Both the position numbers and the translations under genes were made by a program. This document shows positions 34,593 through 43,112 of a DNA stretch of 64,000 bases, piece by piece; position 1 is the first letter of the stretch; every line of letters begins with the position of its first letter. Location: NCBI GenBank assembly GCA_964608915.1, contig CAZSQA010000002.1, forward strand, positions 62,001-126,000, given 5' to 3'. This DNA is from QWQI01 sp964608915 (GTDB taxonomy: Bacteria; Planctomycetota; Planctomycetia; Isosphaerales; Isosphaeraceae). The notes beneath the pieces are model-generated. The model was not told the origin of the DNA, ran no database searches, and saw only the letters and a program-made list of their open reading frames with translations.

Positions 34593-36491
34593 CTATGCGG
34601 AACGATCGTCGGCGGGGTGATCCACGCCGGTTTCCGAGGATTGTCCCGCGGGAGCGACCCGGGGTATCTGGGGGCTTTTTTTGAGCAGGATAAGCAGGGT
34701 GGCGACATCGCCCGGGGTGATGCCGCTGATCCGCCCGGCCTGACCGACGGTCGCGGGACGGAGCCGGGCGAATTTTTCGCGGGCTTCGAAGCGCAGGGCC
34801 GTCATCCGGGCATAATCGACATCGGTCGGGATTTTCTTGTCTTCGAGCCTGCGGAACTGATCGATGTGGGCCGATTGACGTTCGACGTAGCCGCTGTATT
34901 TCGTTTCGGTGACGACGTGAGTGATCGCCGTGGGCAGCCACTGGGCGGGGTCGAGGCGGGCGTCGATCCGGGCGAGGTCGGCCCAGGCGGTTTCTGGCCG
35001 GCGGAGGAATTTTTCGAGGGTCATGTCGTAGTGCCGAGTCGTCCGGAGGATTTCTCGCAGCCGGCTGGCGTGATCGTCGCGGGCGGCGAATCGTTGCCAG
35101 CGGTGGTCGTCGACGAGTTCCAGGGCGCGGGCCTTGGGCGTCAGGCGGAAATCGGCGTTGTCATGGCGGAGGATCAGCCGGAACTCGGCCCGGCTGGTAA
35201 GCATGCGGTAGGGTTCTTCGACGCCTTTGGTGACGAGATCGTCGATCATGACGCCGATATAGGCCTCGGAGCGATCGATGATGAGCGGCTCGCGGCCAGT
35301 GACGGCGAGAGCGGCGTTGGCGCCGGCGACCAGCCCTTGGGCGCCGGCCTCTTCGTAGCCGGTGGTGCCGTTGATCTGGCCGGCGAGATAGAGCCCTGGC
35401 AGGTGTTTGACGGCGAGAGTCGAATCGAGCTGAGTGGGCGGGGCGAAGTCATATTCGACGGCATAGCCGAAGCGCATGATCTCGGCGTTTTCGAGCCCCG
35501 GGATTCGGGCGATGACGGCCTCCTGCACATCGCGCGGGAGGCTCGTGGAAATGCCGTTGCAGTAATATTCGAACGTATTACGGCCTTCCGGTTCGAGGAA
35601 GACCTGGTGGCGGTCGCGATCGGCGAAGCGGACGACCTTGTCCTCGATCGACGGGCAGTATCGGGGGCCGATGCCTTCGATCTGGCCGGAGTACATCGGT
35701 GCCCGGTGCAGGTTGGCACGAATGATGTCGTGGACTTCGTCGTTGGTATAGGTGATGTGGCAATCGACCTGCGGTTGTGCCAGGCGGTCGGTCAGGAACG
35801 AGAATGGCGAGGGCTCGGCGTCGCCGGGCTGGGGTTCGAGCTTCGAAAAGTCGATCGTGCGGCCGTTGAGCCGGGGCGGCGTGCCGGTCTTGAACCGGTG
35901 CAGTTCGAGGCCGAGTTCCCTGAGACTTCCCGAAAGACCCAGGGCGGCGATATCGCCCGCCCTTCCCCCCTTCGTTTTCGTCTCGCCGGTGTGCATGAGT
36001 GCTTGCAGGAACGTGCCTGTCGTGAGAACGACAGCGCTGGCCCGGTAAGTGAAACCGCCGGCGACGCCGACTCCGCTGACCCGGCCGGATTCGACGAGGA
36101 CCGATTCGGTAAGTTCCTGACGGATCGTGAGATTGGGCTGCGATTCGACGAGCCGCTTGGCCAGGAACTGATAGGCCTTTTTGTCGCACTGGGCGCGGGG
36201 GCTGTGCATGGCCGGCCCCTTGGTGCGGTTGAGCAGGCGGAACTGGATGCCCGTGGCATCGGTGATCTGGCCCATGACGCCGCCCAGGGCGTCGATTTCG
36301 CGCACGATCTGCCCCTTGGCCACGCCGCCGATAGCCGGGTTGCAGCTCATCTGGCCGATGGTGTCGACATTGAGCGTCAACAGGGCCGTGCGGCAGCCCA
36401 GCCGCGCGGCGGCCATGGCGGCCTCGATGCCGGCGTGCCCGCCGCCGACGACGATCACATCGAACTGATAGGGGTTGGGTCGTGCGCTCAT
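34593..36491 (-). CDS. mnmG: tRNA uridine-34 carboxymethylaminomethyl modification enzyme MnmG (GidA)
   Basis: The protein has 632 residues, close to the 629 of E. coli. The FAD site VIVVGGGHAGIEAAMAAARLG is at the start. Family motifs include MSCNPAIGGVAKGQIVREIDALGG, LTTGTFLQALMHTGE, the helical PYRMLTSRAEFRL region, and a C-terminal SxxEarEKFArLRP-type helical domain. With MnmE it adds the cmnm5 group to wobble uridines. The ATG at 36491 is chosen; the frame is open to 36584 without conserved sequence. No mnmE or rsmG is adjacent. Confidence 0.95.
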   Translation of the reverse strand: MSARPNPYQFDVIVVGGGHAGIEAAMAAARLGCRTALLTLNVDTIGQMSCNPAIGGVAKGQIVREIDALGGVMGQITDATGIQFRLLNRTKGPAMHSPRAQCDKKAYQFLAKRLVESQPNLTIRQELTESVLVESGRVSGVGVAGGFTYRASAVVLTTGTFLQALMHTGETKTKGGRAGDIAALGLSGSLRELGLELHRFKTGTPPRLNGRTIDFSKLEPQPGDAEPSPFSFLTDRLAQPQVDCHITYTNDEVHDIIRANLHRAPMYSGQIEGIGPRYCPSIEDKVVRFADRDRHQVFLEPEGRNTFEYYCNGISTSLPRDVQEAVIARIPGLENAEIMRFGYAVEYDFAPPTQLDSTLAVKHLPGLYLAGQINGTTGYEEAGAQGLVAGANAALAVTGREPLIIDRSEAYIGVMIDDLVTKGVEEPYRMLTSRAEFRLILRHDNADFRLTPKARALELVDDHRWQRFAARDDHASRLREILRTTRHYDMTLEKFLRRPETAWADLARIDARLDPAQWLPTAITHVVTETKYSGYVERQSAHIDQFRRLEDKKIPTDVDYARMTALRFEAREKFARLRPATVGQAGRISGITPGDVATLLILLKKSPQIPRVAPAGQSSETGVDHPADDRSA

Positions 36492-36705
36492 GCGTGCGTT
36501 TCGGCCGATGTTCGGTGCGGATCGGCCGGCTTTCGAAGCCGGAAGGTTGCGGATAGTCGCCGCGTGACTATGATATCGGAACATGAAGATCGCGACAGTG
36601 TCGGTCTTCGAGTCCGAACGAGGAGATTCAGGGGCACGGAATGCGAACGTTCCGCCCTGAGATCCTTAATGATTCTAGCGATTCGTCGCGGGAGATTTCA
36701 CGAAA

Positions 36706-37233
36706 ATGTCCGTCGTACGCACCGGAGCGGTAACCCTGAAGGGCAATCCGAAGGACCTGATCGGCCCGGAACTGAAGGCCGGCGACAAGGCCCCTGACTT
36801 CAAGACGGTCGGAGGCGATCTGGCCGCCGTCACTCTGGCCGACACGACCGGCAAGGTCCGGCTGTTCAACGTGGTGCCCTCTCTGGACACCCCGGTTTGC
36901 AATATCCAGACCCGGAAATTCTCCGAAGAGCTGAACGCCCTGGGCGACAAGGTCGCGGCCTTCACCGTTTCCACCGACCTGCCTTTCGCCCAGACCCGCT
37001 GGTGTGGCGCGGCGGACGTGAAAAACTTCAAGAACCTGAGCGACCTGCACAACGGCAGCTTCGGCGAAGCCTGGGGCGTGAAGATCAAGGACTTCCCCGT
37101 GCCGTTCCTGACGCGTGCGGTGTTCGTCGTGGGCCCGGACGATACGATCGTCTATGCCCAGTACGTGCCTGAAATCGCCCAGGAGCCCGATTACGAGCCC
37201 GTCCTGGCGGCGCTCAAGAAGGCGATCGGCTGA
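36706..37233 (+). CDS. tpx: Thiol peroxidase (Tpx-type peroxiredoxin)
   Basis: The protein has 175 residues. The peroxidatic cysteine C65 is in the motif SLDTPVCNIQTR and the resolving cysteine C100 in FAQTRWCGA, the standard 35-residue spacing of atypical 2-Cys Tpx. The start MSVVRTGAVTLKGNP is the usual Tpx opening. It reduces hydroperoxides with thioredoxin in the cytoplasm. It is divergent from mnmG. Confidence 0.95.
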   Translation: MSVVRTGAVTLKGNPKDLIGPELKAGDKAPDFKTVGGDLAAVTLADTTGKVRLFNVVPSLDTPVCNIQTRKFSEELNALGDKVAAFTVSTDLPFAQTRWCGAADVKNFKNLSDLHNGSFGEAWGVKIKDFPVPFLTRAVFVVGPDDTIVYAQYVPEIAQEPDYEPVLAALKKAIG

Positions 37234-37333
37234 GATTCTGTCGCGGATCGGCATCGTCGGACCTGCGTTTCACGCACGGGTCATCGATGCCGATCTTTTT
37301 GTCTTGTCGTCATTTGCGGAACGCGAAGACATC

Positions 37334-38485
37334 GTGCCCGACACCGCGCCGACCGGCCGAAGCCTGCGCCCGTTGCGAGTTCTGATGGTCAGCGGCGAGG
37401 CCCCGCCGATGATCGGAGGCGTGGGCGATTTTACGGTCAGACTCTTGCAGGCCCTGCAGGCGGACCGGCCGGAATGGTCGCTGCGTTATCTGACACGCCG
37501 CCGCCGCTGGTTCGATGCGCCAGTGACCACACTCGGCGGAATTCGTACCTATCGGCCCGTGCATGGATGGACGCCGAAACTCAACCGGCGAGCCATCCAG
37601 TTCGCGAAGCTTTTGGATTATGACCTGCTGCACGTTCAGGAAGAAGCGTTCTCGTGGTTCGAAAGCGACGTCGCGGTGCAACTTGCGGAGCTTCGCCCGA
37701 GCTTGCCCGTGGTCGTCACGCTGCATGAGTTGCATCATGACCGCCCGTCGTTCGAAAACGTGCGCAGGTTGATCGTTCGCGCCGACGCCATCGTCGCCAA
37801 CGATCGCCGCACGGCCGACCGGTGCGAAAAATACGCCCGGCGGAAAGTCGACCGCATTCTCTTCAGCCCCTGCAATATCGAGCCGTTGCCGGAAGTGTCG
37901 CGGCCTACGAGGATCGCCGGCCGCGTCTGCTCTTTCGGGTTCGTCAACCGGCTGAAACGGTACGACATCCTGTTCGAAGCCTTGAAAACAGCCCGGAAGT
38001 CGTACCCGGAATTGACCTGGCACATCGTGGGCCCGTTCGATCCGGCCCATGACGCTGAACATAGGGCCCTGGCGGAAAAGATGGCCGGTGCGGACTGGGT
38101 CAGGTTCACCGGCGCGCTCGATTCCGCCCATGATCTGCCGCATGAGCTGCATTCCGCCGAAATCATGCTGCTGCCCTTCGAAGACGGGGCTTCGCTGCGC
38201 CGCGGTTCGCTGCAGGCCGGCTGGCGTTTCGGCCTGCCCGTCGTGACGACCCGGCCGCCGGAAATCGAGCCGGGATTGGAAGACGGTTCGAACGTGATCT
38301 TCGCGGATCGGGACGATCCGGATTCGTGGTTCAGAGCCGTTTCGAGGTTGCTCGATTCTTCGGAGGAGCGGGAGAAGATCGGTCACGGCGGCTTCGAAAC
38401 TTCGAAAGGTTATTCGTTCGAAGCTTTGGCACAAGAATATGCTGCGATTTACGAAAAGCTGACGGCAAAGCCGGGCAGATCGTAA
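37334..38485 (+). CDS. Glycosyltransferase family 4 (GT-B fold)
   Basis: The protein has about 383 residues. The first strand and glycine loop LRVLMVSGEAPPMIGGVGDF, an acceptor-side domain, and the GT4 donor domain (GFVNRLKRYDILFEAL, HIVGPFD, EIMLLPFEDGASLRRGSLQAGWRFGLPVVTT) are visible. The catalytic E-x7-E appears altered (SLRRGSLQAG in place of an E-rich motif), so it may use another donor. There is no ATG before the domain; GTG at 37334 is the best start, but the region back to 37240 stays open. It probably builds a cell-surface glycan. Confidence 0.85.
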   Translation: MPDTAPTGRSLRPLRVLMVSGEAPPMIGGVGDFTVRLLQALQADRPEWSLRYLTRRRRWFDAPVTTLGGIRTYRPVHGWTPKLNRRAIQFAKLLDYDLLHVQEEAFSWFESDVAVQLAELRPSLPVVVTLHELHHDRPSFENVRRLIVRADAIVANDRRTADRCEKYARRKVDRILFSPCNIEPLPEVSRPTRIAGRVCSFGFVNRLKRYDILFEALKTARKSYPELTWHIVGPFDPAHDAEHRALAEKMAGADWVRFTGALDSAHDLPHELHSAEIMLLPFEDGASLRRGSLQAGWRFGLPVVTTRPPEIEPGLEDGSNVIFADRDDPDSWFRAVSRLLDSSEEREKIGHGGFETSKGYSFEALAQEYAAIYEKLTAKPGRS

Positions 38486-38489
38486 CCCC

Positions 38490-38595
38490 GGGCCCCCCAA
38501 GCTCCAGCTCGGGAATGTCTTGCCCGACGATCGTAACGAACCCAGGAATGCAATGAGATCTGAATAACATTCCCGAGCTGGAGCTCGGGGGTCCC
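38490..38595. repeat. REP-like inverted repeat
   Basis: The arms 38490-38518 and 38567-38595 match at 27 of 29 positions after inversion (core AGCTCCAGCTCGGGAATGT), around 48 nt of non-repeated sequence. Each arm is itself near-palindromic at GAGCTCCAGCTC. It lies directly after the glycosyltransferase stop. Confidence 0.85.
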
Positions 38596-38721
38596 AGGGC
38601 GTTGCGACTTCGCGGAGATTCGTGACTCCAGCCGATTCTGCCGTCCCGGACTATTCTGTTTTTCGTGGCATCGGCTTTCAGTCGATGTTCGCGTTCGAAG
38701 GGAAACGCCGAATTGGGGCCG

Positions 38722-38776
38722 GAACCGAAAAAGGGGACGGGGGTCATTTCTGATGTGTCGCGGGAAATGACCCCCG
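38722..38776. repeat. 55-bp repeat, left copy, truncated by gap
   Basis: Identical to 38877-38931. It contains AAAAAGGGGACGGGGGTC and the start of its inverted partner, and stops exactly at the run of Ns. Confidence 0.95.
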
Positions 38777-38876
38777 NNNNNNNNNNNNNNNNNNNNNNNN
38801 NNNNNNNNNNNNNNNNNNNNNNNNNNNNNNNNNNNNNNNNNNNNNNNNNNNNNNNNNNNNNNNNNNNNNNNNNNNN
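38777..38876. other. Assembly gap, 100 N
   Basis: Exactly 100 unknown bases, a conventional placeholder length. It is flanked on both sides by the same 55-bp repeat, so the assembly broke in repeated DNA and the real content and length are unknown. Confidence 0.98.
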
Positions 38877-38941
38877 GAACCGAAAAAGGGGACGGGGGTC
38901 ATTTCTGATGTGTCGCGGGAAATGACCCCCGTCCCCTTTTT
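38877..38941. repeat. 55-bp repeat, right copy, with complete 23-bp inverted repeat
   Basis: Arms 38883-38905 and 38919-38941 are perfect complements (AAAAAGGGGACGGGGGTC, then ATTTC) with a 13-nt loop. Elements of the AAAAAGGGGAC type are usually dispersed REP-like repeats moved by RAYT transposases; none is encoded here. Reading leftward it would also act as a terminator-like hairpin. Confidence 0.9.
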
Positions 38942-38950
38942 GATATCTCG

Positions 38951-39217
38951 TCACTTCCCCAGTTTTTTGGAGAGTTCGGTCACCAGGTCGGGCAGCAGGG
39001 CCGGGTCTTTTTTCGCAAGGACGTGATCGATTCGGGACTGCGAGCATTTCAGGGCGGTGAGGATTTCGCCCACCTGGGCCCACATCTTGTCCTTTTTCTT
39101 GCCCTCGGCCAGCCACACTTCGGTGCAGAGTTCGGAGAGACGCTGGAGCTTGATCGACTCGAAATTGTCGTAATAGCGGCCGATGACTTTCTGCTGATAG
39201 GGCGTGTAGTCGGACAT
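38951..39217 (-). CDS. Small helical protein, unknown function
   Basis: The protein has 88 residues, starting MSDYTPYQQKVIGRYYDN, charged and almost entirely helical. It has one cysteine and many lysines (AEGKKKDKMW, ending TELSKKLGK). I associate this opening with small conserved planctomycete proteins, but no function is known to me. Its stop lies 9 nt from the repeat hairpin, which may terminate the transcript. Confidence 0.75.
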   Translation of the reverse strand: MSDYTPYQQKVIGRYYDNFESIKLQRLSELCTEVWLAEGKKKDKMWAQVGEILTALKCSQSRIDHVLAKKDPALLPDLVTELSKKLGK

Positions 39218-39404
39218 GGGGCTCTTACATTCCCTGCGTGAACGGATGGAGCGGATTCGCTGCGTCGGAAAACTATAGCCGGATTCGCCCGTCTAGGAAA
39301 GGAGTCGGAGGGAGTCGGCGTAATGCGGAATCGCCGCATGCCCGGGTTGCGGACATGCGGCGATCGTTACCTTGAAAGGCTTTCCGTCGACCCGCAGGGG
39401 CGGA

Positions 39405-41450
39405 TCAATAGGCCAGAGTGAAGTCGTCGATGCTCGAAGAGAGCTTGGCACCGACTCCGGCCTGACGTGTCACGCCCGTGGGGATCTTGACCGACTGAGC
39501 CGCCCGGGGAACGGCGCGGCGGGTGGTCGCCTGACCGGCCTGGCTGGCGTTGTCGATGACGATCGGGCCGGTTTTCCCGCTGGAGAACGGAATGCTGACC
39601 GTGCTCGAACCGAGCTGGACGCCGCTGGTCGGGTCGGACACGACCGGGTTGATGACCTGAACGCGGCCGGCACGAACGCCAGGGATCCGGACGGTGGACG
39701 AGCCGAGGGCGGCTTGATTCGATCCCGACTGGGCCTGGATCGTGCGAACGACTTGCGTTCGGACGGGCCCGCCGGTCGGCATCAGTTCCGGATAGAGAAC
39801 GTCGACCAGACGGACCTGGGGATTCGTCGCTCGGATTTCGTTGACGAGATCGCCGACATAGCGCTTCACGTCACGAGCTCGGACCTGCGTGAACTCCTTG
39901 CCGCCGTTGACGTTGAACACGATCGCCTGGGAGTCGAACTGACTGCCGTCGGTCGTCCTTCCGGCGAGCGTCACCGTCGTGTAGCCACTCGGCAGGGCGT
40001 CGAAGGCCGGGTCGGTACCCAGGAACAGGAAAGTCCGGTCCGGAAGCTGATCGCCGTTGATATAGCGGGTGAAGTCGCCGACGGGCGTCGCGCCGGAGAG
40101 ATTCACGGTATCGGCGACGATCGAATTCACGTCCAGTTCGGCGGTTCCGAACACGTGCACGCGGATCAGCGTGGCGTGGGCGGTGTTGATGATGCTGGCG
40201 TGGTGCGGATTGACCAGGATCGGCGGGCAGAACATCGGCCCGTTCACGCGGGTCGTGGCCGTCGCGGTATTGTTGGTCAGGTCCGGGTCGCGGATGAAAT
40301 CGTTGCCGGAGCTGACGGTAGCCGTGTTAAGGATCGTTCCCGTGGCCGTGGGCTGCACGACGACCGTGATCGAAGCCGAACCGCCGGCGGCGATATTGCC
40401 GAGGCTGGCCGTGAACCCGGTGGGTGTGGTCGCGACCGTTCCCTGGCTGGGCGTGATGGAGATCACGTTGACGCCGGTGGGAATGGTGTCGGAAACGTTG
40501 ACGGTGTCGTTGGCGAACGGACCGTTATTGTTGACGAGCAGGGTGTAGACGAGCGAATCGCCGACCCGGACCGGGTCCGGATTGTCGATCTTGCGAATGG
40601 CGAGATCCGCGGCGGGGCTGACGTCCTGCCAGTTGAAGGCTTGGGGCAGATAGTGGGACTCGGACATCCGGGTCGACGCGCTGGGGCTGCCGAAGGCGCC
40701 TGCGGTCATCGGCTGGATCGTGGTGAGGGGCGTGCCGACCACTTGCTGATAGAGCTGCTTGAAGTTCTTGATGGAGAACTCGAACGCCGGGTGGTTCGGC
40801 GAGTTCACCATATAGATGTTGTTTTCGAAGCCGGGCAGCTGTGTGCCGAAGGCGGGCCTGGACGCCGGATTCACGACGACGGCCCGGGCGACCTGAAGTT
40901 CCTTGGTGCCGAACGGCTGGTCGTTGATGCCGGCGATGATATCCGGAGTGCCGTCGGCGTTGAGGTCGAAATAGACCCCCATGCCTTCGGTGCTGAGCAT
41001 GTCAGGGAAGTCGGTGAAGAGCGGATCGATCCCCAGAACCGCCGCGGATTCGGTGGCGGAGTTCAGGTTGTTGTCGGCGTCGCCGGCGATGACTCGCTGG
41101 CCCGTGAGGCCGTTATCGGGCTGAAGGATGCCGATCGAGAGAATATCCGCGGTCGGATCGTACGAGAGTGCGATACCTTCGAGGTTGAAGCCGGTTTTGG
41201 TGATCACGCCCTGGAGATCGGGCGGGATGATCGGCTGGTCGACTGGTCCGCCTGTGAGGAATTTGACGCCTGGACCGGTCGCAGCGGGAAAATCGTTTAT
41301 GACGTTTCCGCTAAAGGCGACGGTCATCAATTGTCGATGATCCAAGTGATCCACACCGGAGAGGATGTGGCGGCGCGATCGTTTGGCGGCACTTGGACGA
41401 CGTGACCAAGCGGAACGAATCGCCCCGAAAATGTTACGAACGAGTGACAT
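39405..41450 (-). CDS. Large surface protein with DUF11 repeat and PEP-CTERM-partner-like domain
   Basis: The protein has 681 residues. It has a basic N-terminus with VDHLDHRQLMT, resembling the LExRxLL-type leader of planctomycete giant surface proteins rather than a classical signal. Residues about 45-250 share motifs with the divergent neighbour (GNVINDFPA, VIAGDADNN, FEFSIKNFKQL). Residues about 285-400 are a DUF11 domain (ADLAIRKIDNPDPVRVGD, VNNNGPF, VTDxxP-type strand VSDTIPTGV, NTATVSS). The C-terminal third is Ser/Thr/Gln-rich. AAGGA 8 nt upstream supports the ATG at 41450. Probably exported and structural. Confidence 0.8.
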   Translation of the reverse strand: MSLVRNIFGAIRSAWSRRPSAAKRSRRHILSGVDHLDHRQLMTVAFSGNVINDFPAATGPGVKFLTGGPVDQPIIPPDLQGVITKTGFNLEGIALSYDPTADILSIGILQPDNGLTGQRVIAGDADNNLNSATESAAVLGIDPLFTDFPDMLSTEGMGVYFDLNADGTPDIIAGINDQPFGTKELQVARAVVVNPASRPAFGTQLPGFENNIYMVNSPNHPAFEFSIKNFKQLYQQVVGTPLTTIQPMTAGAFGSPSASTRMSESHYLPQAFNWQDVSPAADLAIRKIDNPDPVRVGDSLVYTLLVNNNGPFANDTVNVSDTIPTGVNVISITPSQGTVATTPTGFTASLGNIAAGGSASITVVVQPTATGTILNTATVSSGNDFIRDPDLTNNTATATTRVNGPMFCPPILVNPHHASIINTAHATLIRVHVFGTAELDVNSIVADTVNLSGATPVGDFTRYINGDQLPDRTFLFLGTDPAFDALPSGYTTVTLAGRTTDGSQFDSQAIVFNVNGGKEFTQVRARDVKRYVGDLVNEIRATNPQVRLVDVLYPELMPTGGPVRTQVVRTIQAQSGSNQAALGSSTVRIPGVRAGRVQVINPVVSDPTSGVQLGSSTVSIPFSSGKTGPIVIDNASQAGQATTRRAVPRAAQSVKIPTGVTRQAGVGAKLSSSIDDFTLAY

Positions 41451-41607
41451 TCCGCTCATCCTTTCTGCGAAAGTTCGCGATTCCCAGGCGTCTCGCCGAT
41501 GCGGTCGAGAATTCCGGGGAAGCGCAAGCCCAACAAGGGGGTCCGAAAATGATCCGAATTCCCCTTGAACGATCCATCGAATTCGTGTAGAAGGTGGTCC
41601 AATTGAG

Positions 41608-41644
41608 CGAACCGGGGTAATCCTCGAGGATATTCCCCGGTTCG
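41608..41644. promoter_or_regulatory. Long hairpin in the divergent intergenic region
   Basis: CGAACCGGGG (41608-41617) pairs with CCCCGGTTCG (41635-41644), with an inner ATCC-TCGA-GGAT stem. It lies in the leader of the plus-strand gene and upstream of the minus-strand gene, so it could be an attenuator or an operator. Confidence 0.5.
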
Positions 41645-41704
41645 AATCACGGAAGGTCGTCGGGATTCGATTCCGGCGATGCGCGACGAGTAAGGAGACT
41701 TGTC

Positions 41705-42562
41705 ATGATTCGCCCGATGCGTGGCTTGGTGACATTGAGTTTGCTCTGGGCGGGATTGGGACAAGCGCCGATCCTGGCCGATTCGATTCCTTTCAACGGA
41801 TTCACCGGTAACGTCGCGAATGACTTTCCGGTGACGGACGACCCCAATTCGCCGTTCATCTACATTCAGGACGGCAACGGGTCCCCCGACGTTCCCCAGG
41901 CCACCTGGATGACCAACCAGGGCAAGATGAACGGTTGGGACGTCAAAGATGTCCGGTTGTACTACGACAAGACCTCGGACACGATGTACGTCGGCCTGAA
42001 CTTCTTCGGCGTGGCCGGTGATGCCGACGGCAACGGCGTGATGGGCACTTCGACCGACCAGTTCAAGGCCTCCGGCGGCTGGGAATTGCCCGGTTTCGGC
42101 GGCAACGCAAACGTGACGGTCGGCTTCGGCCCGAACGTCGCCGGCGCCACGCCGACCGTGGTCGCCGGGGTTCCGGCGATCAAGACCCAGGGCGGTTCCG
42201 GCCTTTACGGCTTCACCGTTTCCGAAGCCATGCCCAAGGTCGAAATGGGATACAACTACGGCACGGCTCTTGCCGCGAACGTGGGCGAATTGAACGCCAG
42301 CGGTCCCGGTTTCGAATTCACGGTGAAGAACTTCAGCAAGCTTCCCGGTATCAACCTGGAAAGCGGCCTGGGTGTCACCTTCTACTCGGGTTCGGCGGAC
42401 GACATCGTCGTCGGCGAAGATTCGATGCCCTACTACAACATCAACGGAAGCCACTTCATCGTGATTCCGGAGCCTTCGACCATTCTGGCCTGGACGCTGG
42501 GCATCGCGGGCATCGGGCTTCACGCCCGCCGCCGTGCTCGTGCCGCTCAATCGATGAGCTGA
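41705..42562 (+). CDS. PEP-CTERM sorted extracellular protein
   Basis: The protein has 285 residues. The signal peptide ends near APILADS, and the C-terminus has IPEPST, a hydrophobic helix (ILAWTLGIAGIGL) and the basic tail HARRRARA, a complete PEP-CTERM sorting signal. The middle shares GNVANDFPV, FGVAGDADGN and FEFTVKNFSKL with the divergent DUF11 protein. It should be exported, cut by an exosortase and displayed or released. AAGGAG lies upstream of the ATG. No exosortase gene is in the window. Confidence 0.87.
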   Translation: MIRPMRGLVTLSLLWAGLGQAPILADSIPFNGFTGNVANDFPVTDDPNSPFIYIQDGNGSPDVPQATWMTNQGKMNGWDVKDVRLYYDKTSDTMYVGLNFFGVAGDADGNGVMGTSTDQFKASGGWELPGFGGNANVTVGFGPNVAGATPTVVAGVPAIKTQGGSGLYGFTVSEAMPKVEMGYNYGTALAANVGELNASGPGFEFTVKNFSKLPGINLESGLGVTFYSGSADDIVVGEDSMPYYNINGSHFIVIPEPSTILAWTLGIAGIGLHARRRARAAQSMS

Positions 42563-42614
42563 ACGTCCTGAAGACATCTGCCGGTTTCCTTCCCTGGAAA
42601 CTCGAACCATTCGA

Positions 42615-42648
42615 GGAGTCTCCCACCGTGGAGGCTCCTTTTCGTTTT
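42615..42648 (+). terminator. Intrinsic terminator of the PEP-CTERM gene
   Basis: GGAGTCTCCCAC pairs with GTGGAGGCTCC (42615-42638, one wobble, one bulge), followed by TTTTCGTTTT. Confidence 0.7.
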
Positions 42649-42957
42649 CGGTGTTCTTAAGGCTGCCTCTCGACGGGCAACCCTCAATTCGGCCCGGTGG
42701 CGAACGGCATTCCCGTCACAGCCGTAACGACCGTCATGACCCGCTGGACCGTTAGCTCCTCATTCCGGCGAATGCCGATTCGTATCCGAAGCGCCCAGAT
42801 TCCGCCTGACGAATCCCGAATCGCGACGTCGTCCATGCCGCTGGATGCATGTTCGATTCCCAAAAAGCCTTTGCGATCATCAGGACCGGCACGACCGCAA
42901 CAAATTATCGCCCCAGCCTGAACTGCCCAGCGTTCTTGTTTGCCGCATATTCACTTA

Positions 42958-42971
42958 CGTATCATGATACG
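42958..42971. promoter_or_regulatory. 14-bp perfect palindrome upstream of the chemotaxis genes
   Basis: CGTATCATGATACG lies about 140 nt before the cheW start in an otherwise gene-free 550-bp region (42563-43112). Its form suits a dimeric transcription factor. No protein is known to bind it. Confidence 0.4.
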
Positions 42972-43112
42972 GTTGCTCGTTCGTACGGGTCGTCTGGGGA
43001 TGCGGGCCGGTGGCACGTTCCTCGTGTCGGCTGGCGATCGATAACCCAGGATGCCGGGCGATTCATTCAGCCGCCGGGTTCGACATTCGTATCACTTGCG
43101 GAATCGATATCG

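Noticed and set aside
34617..36797. 726-residue plus-strand open frame opposite mnmG
   Set aside because: mnmG on the other strand is unmistakable. The antisense translation has no domain and no ribosome binding site.
39372..41405. 677-residue plus-strand open frame opposite the DUF11 protein
   Set aside because: It is a shadow frame, rich in Arg, Asp and Gly. The minus-strand protein has recognised DUF11 motifs and a ribosome binding site.
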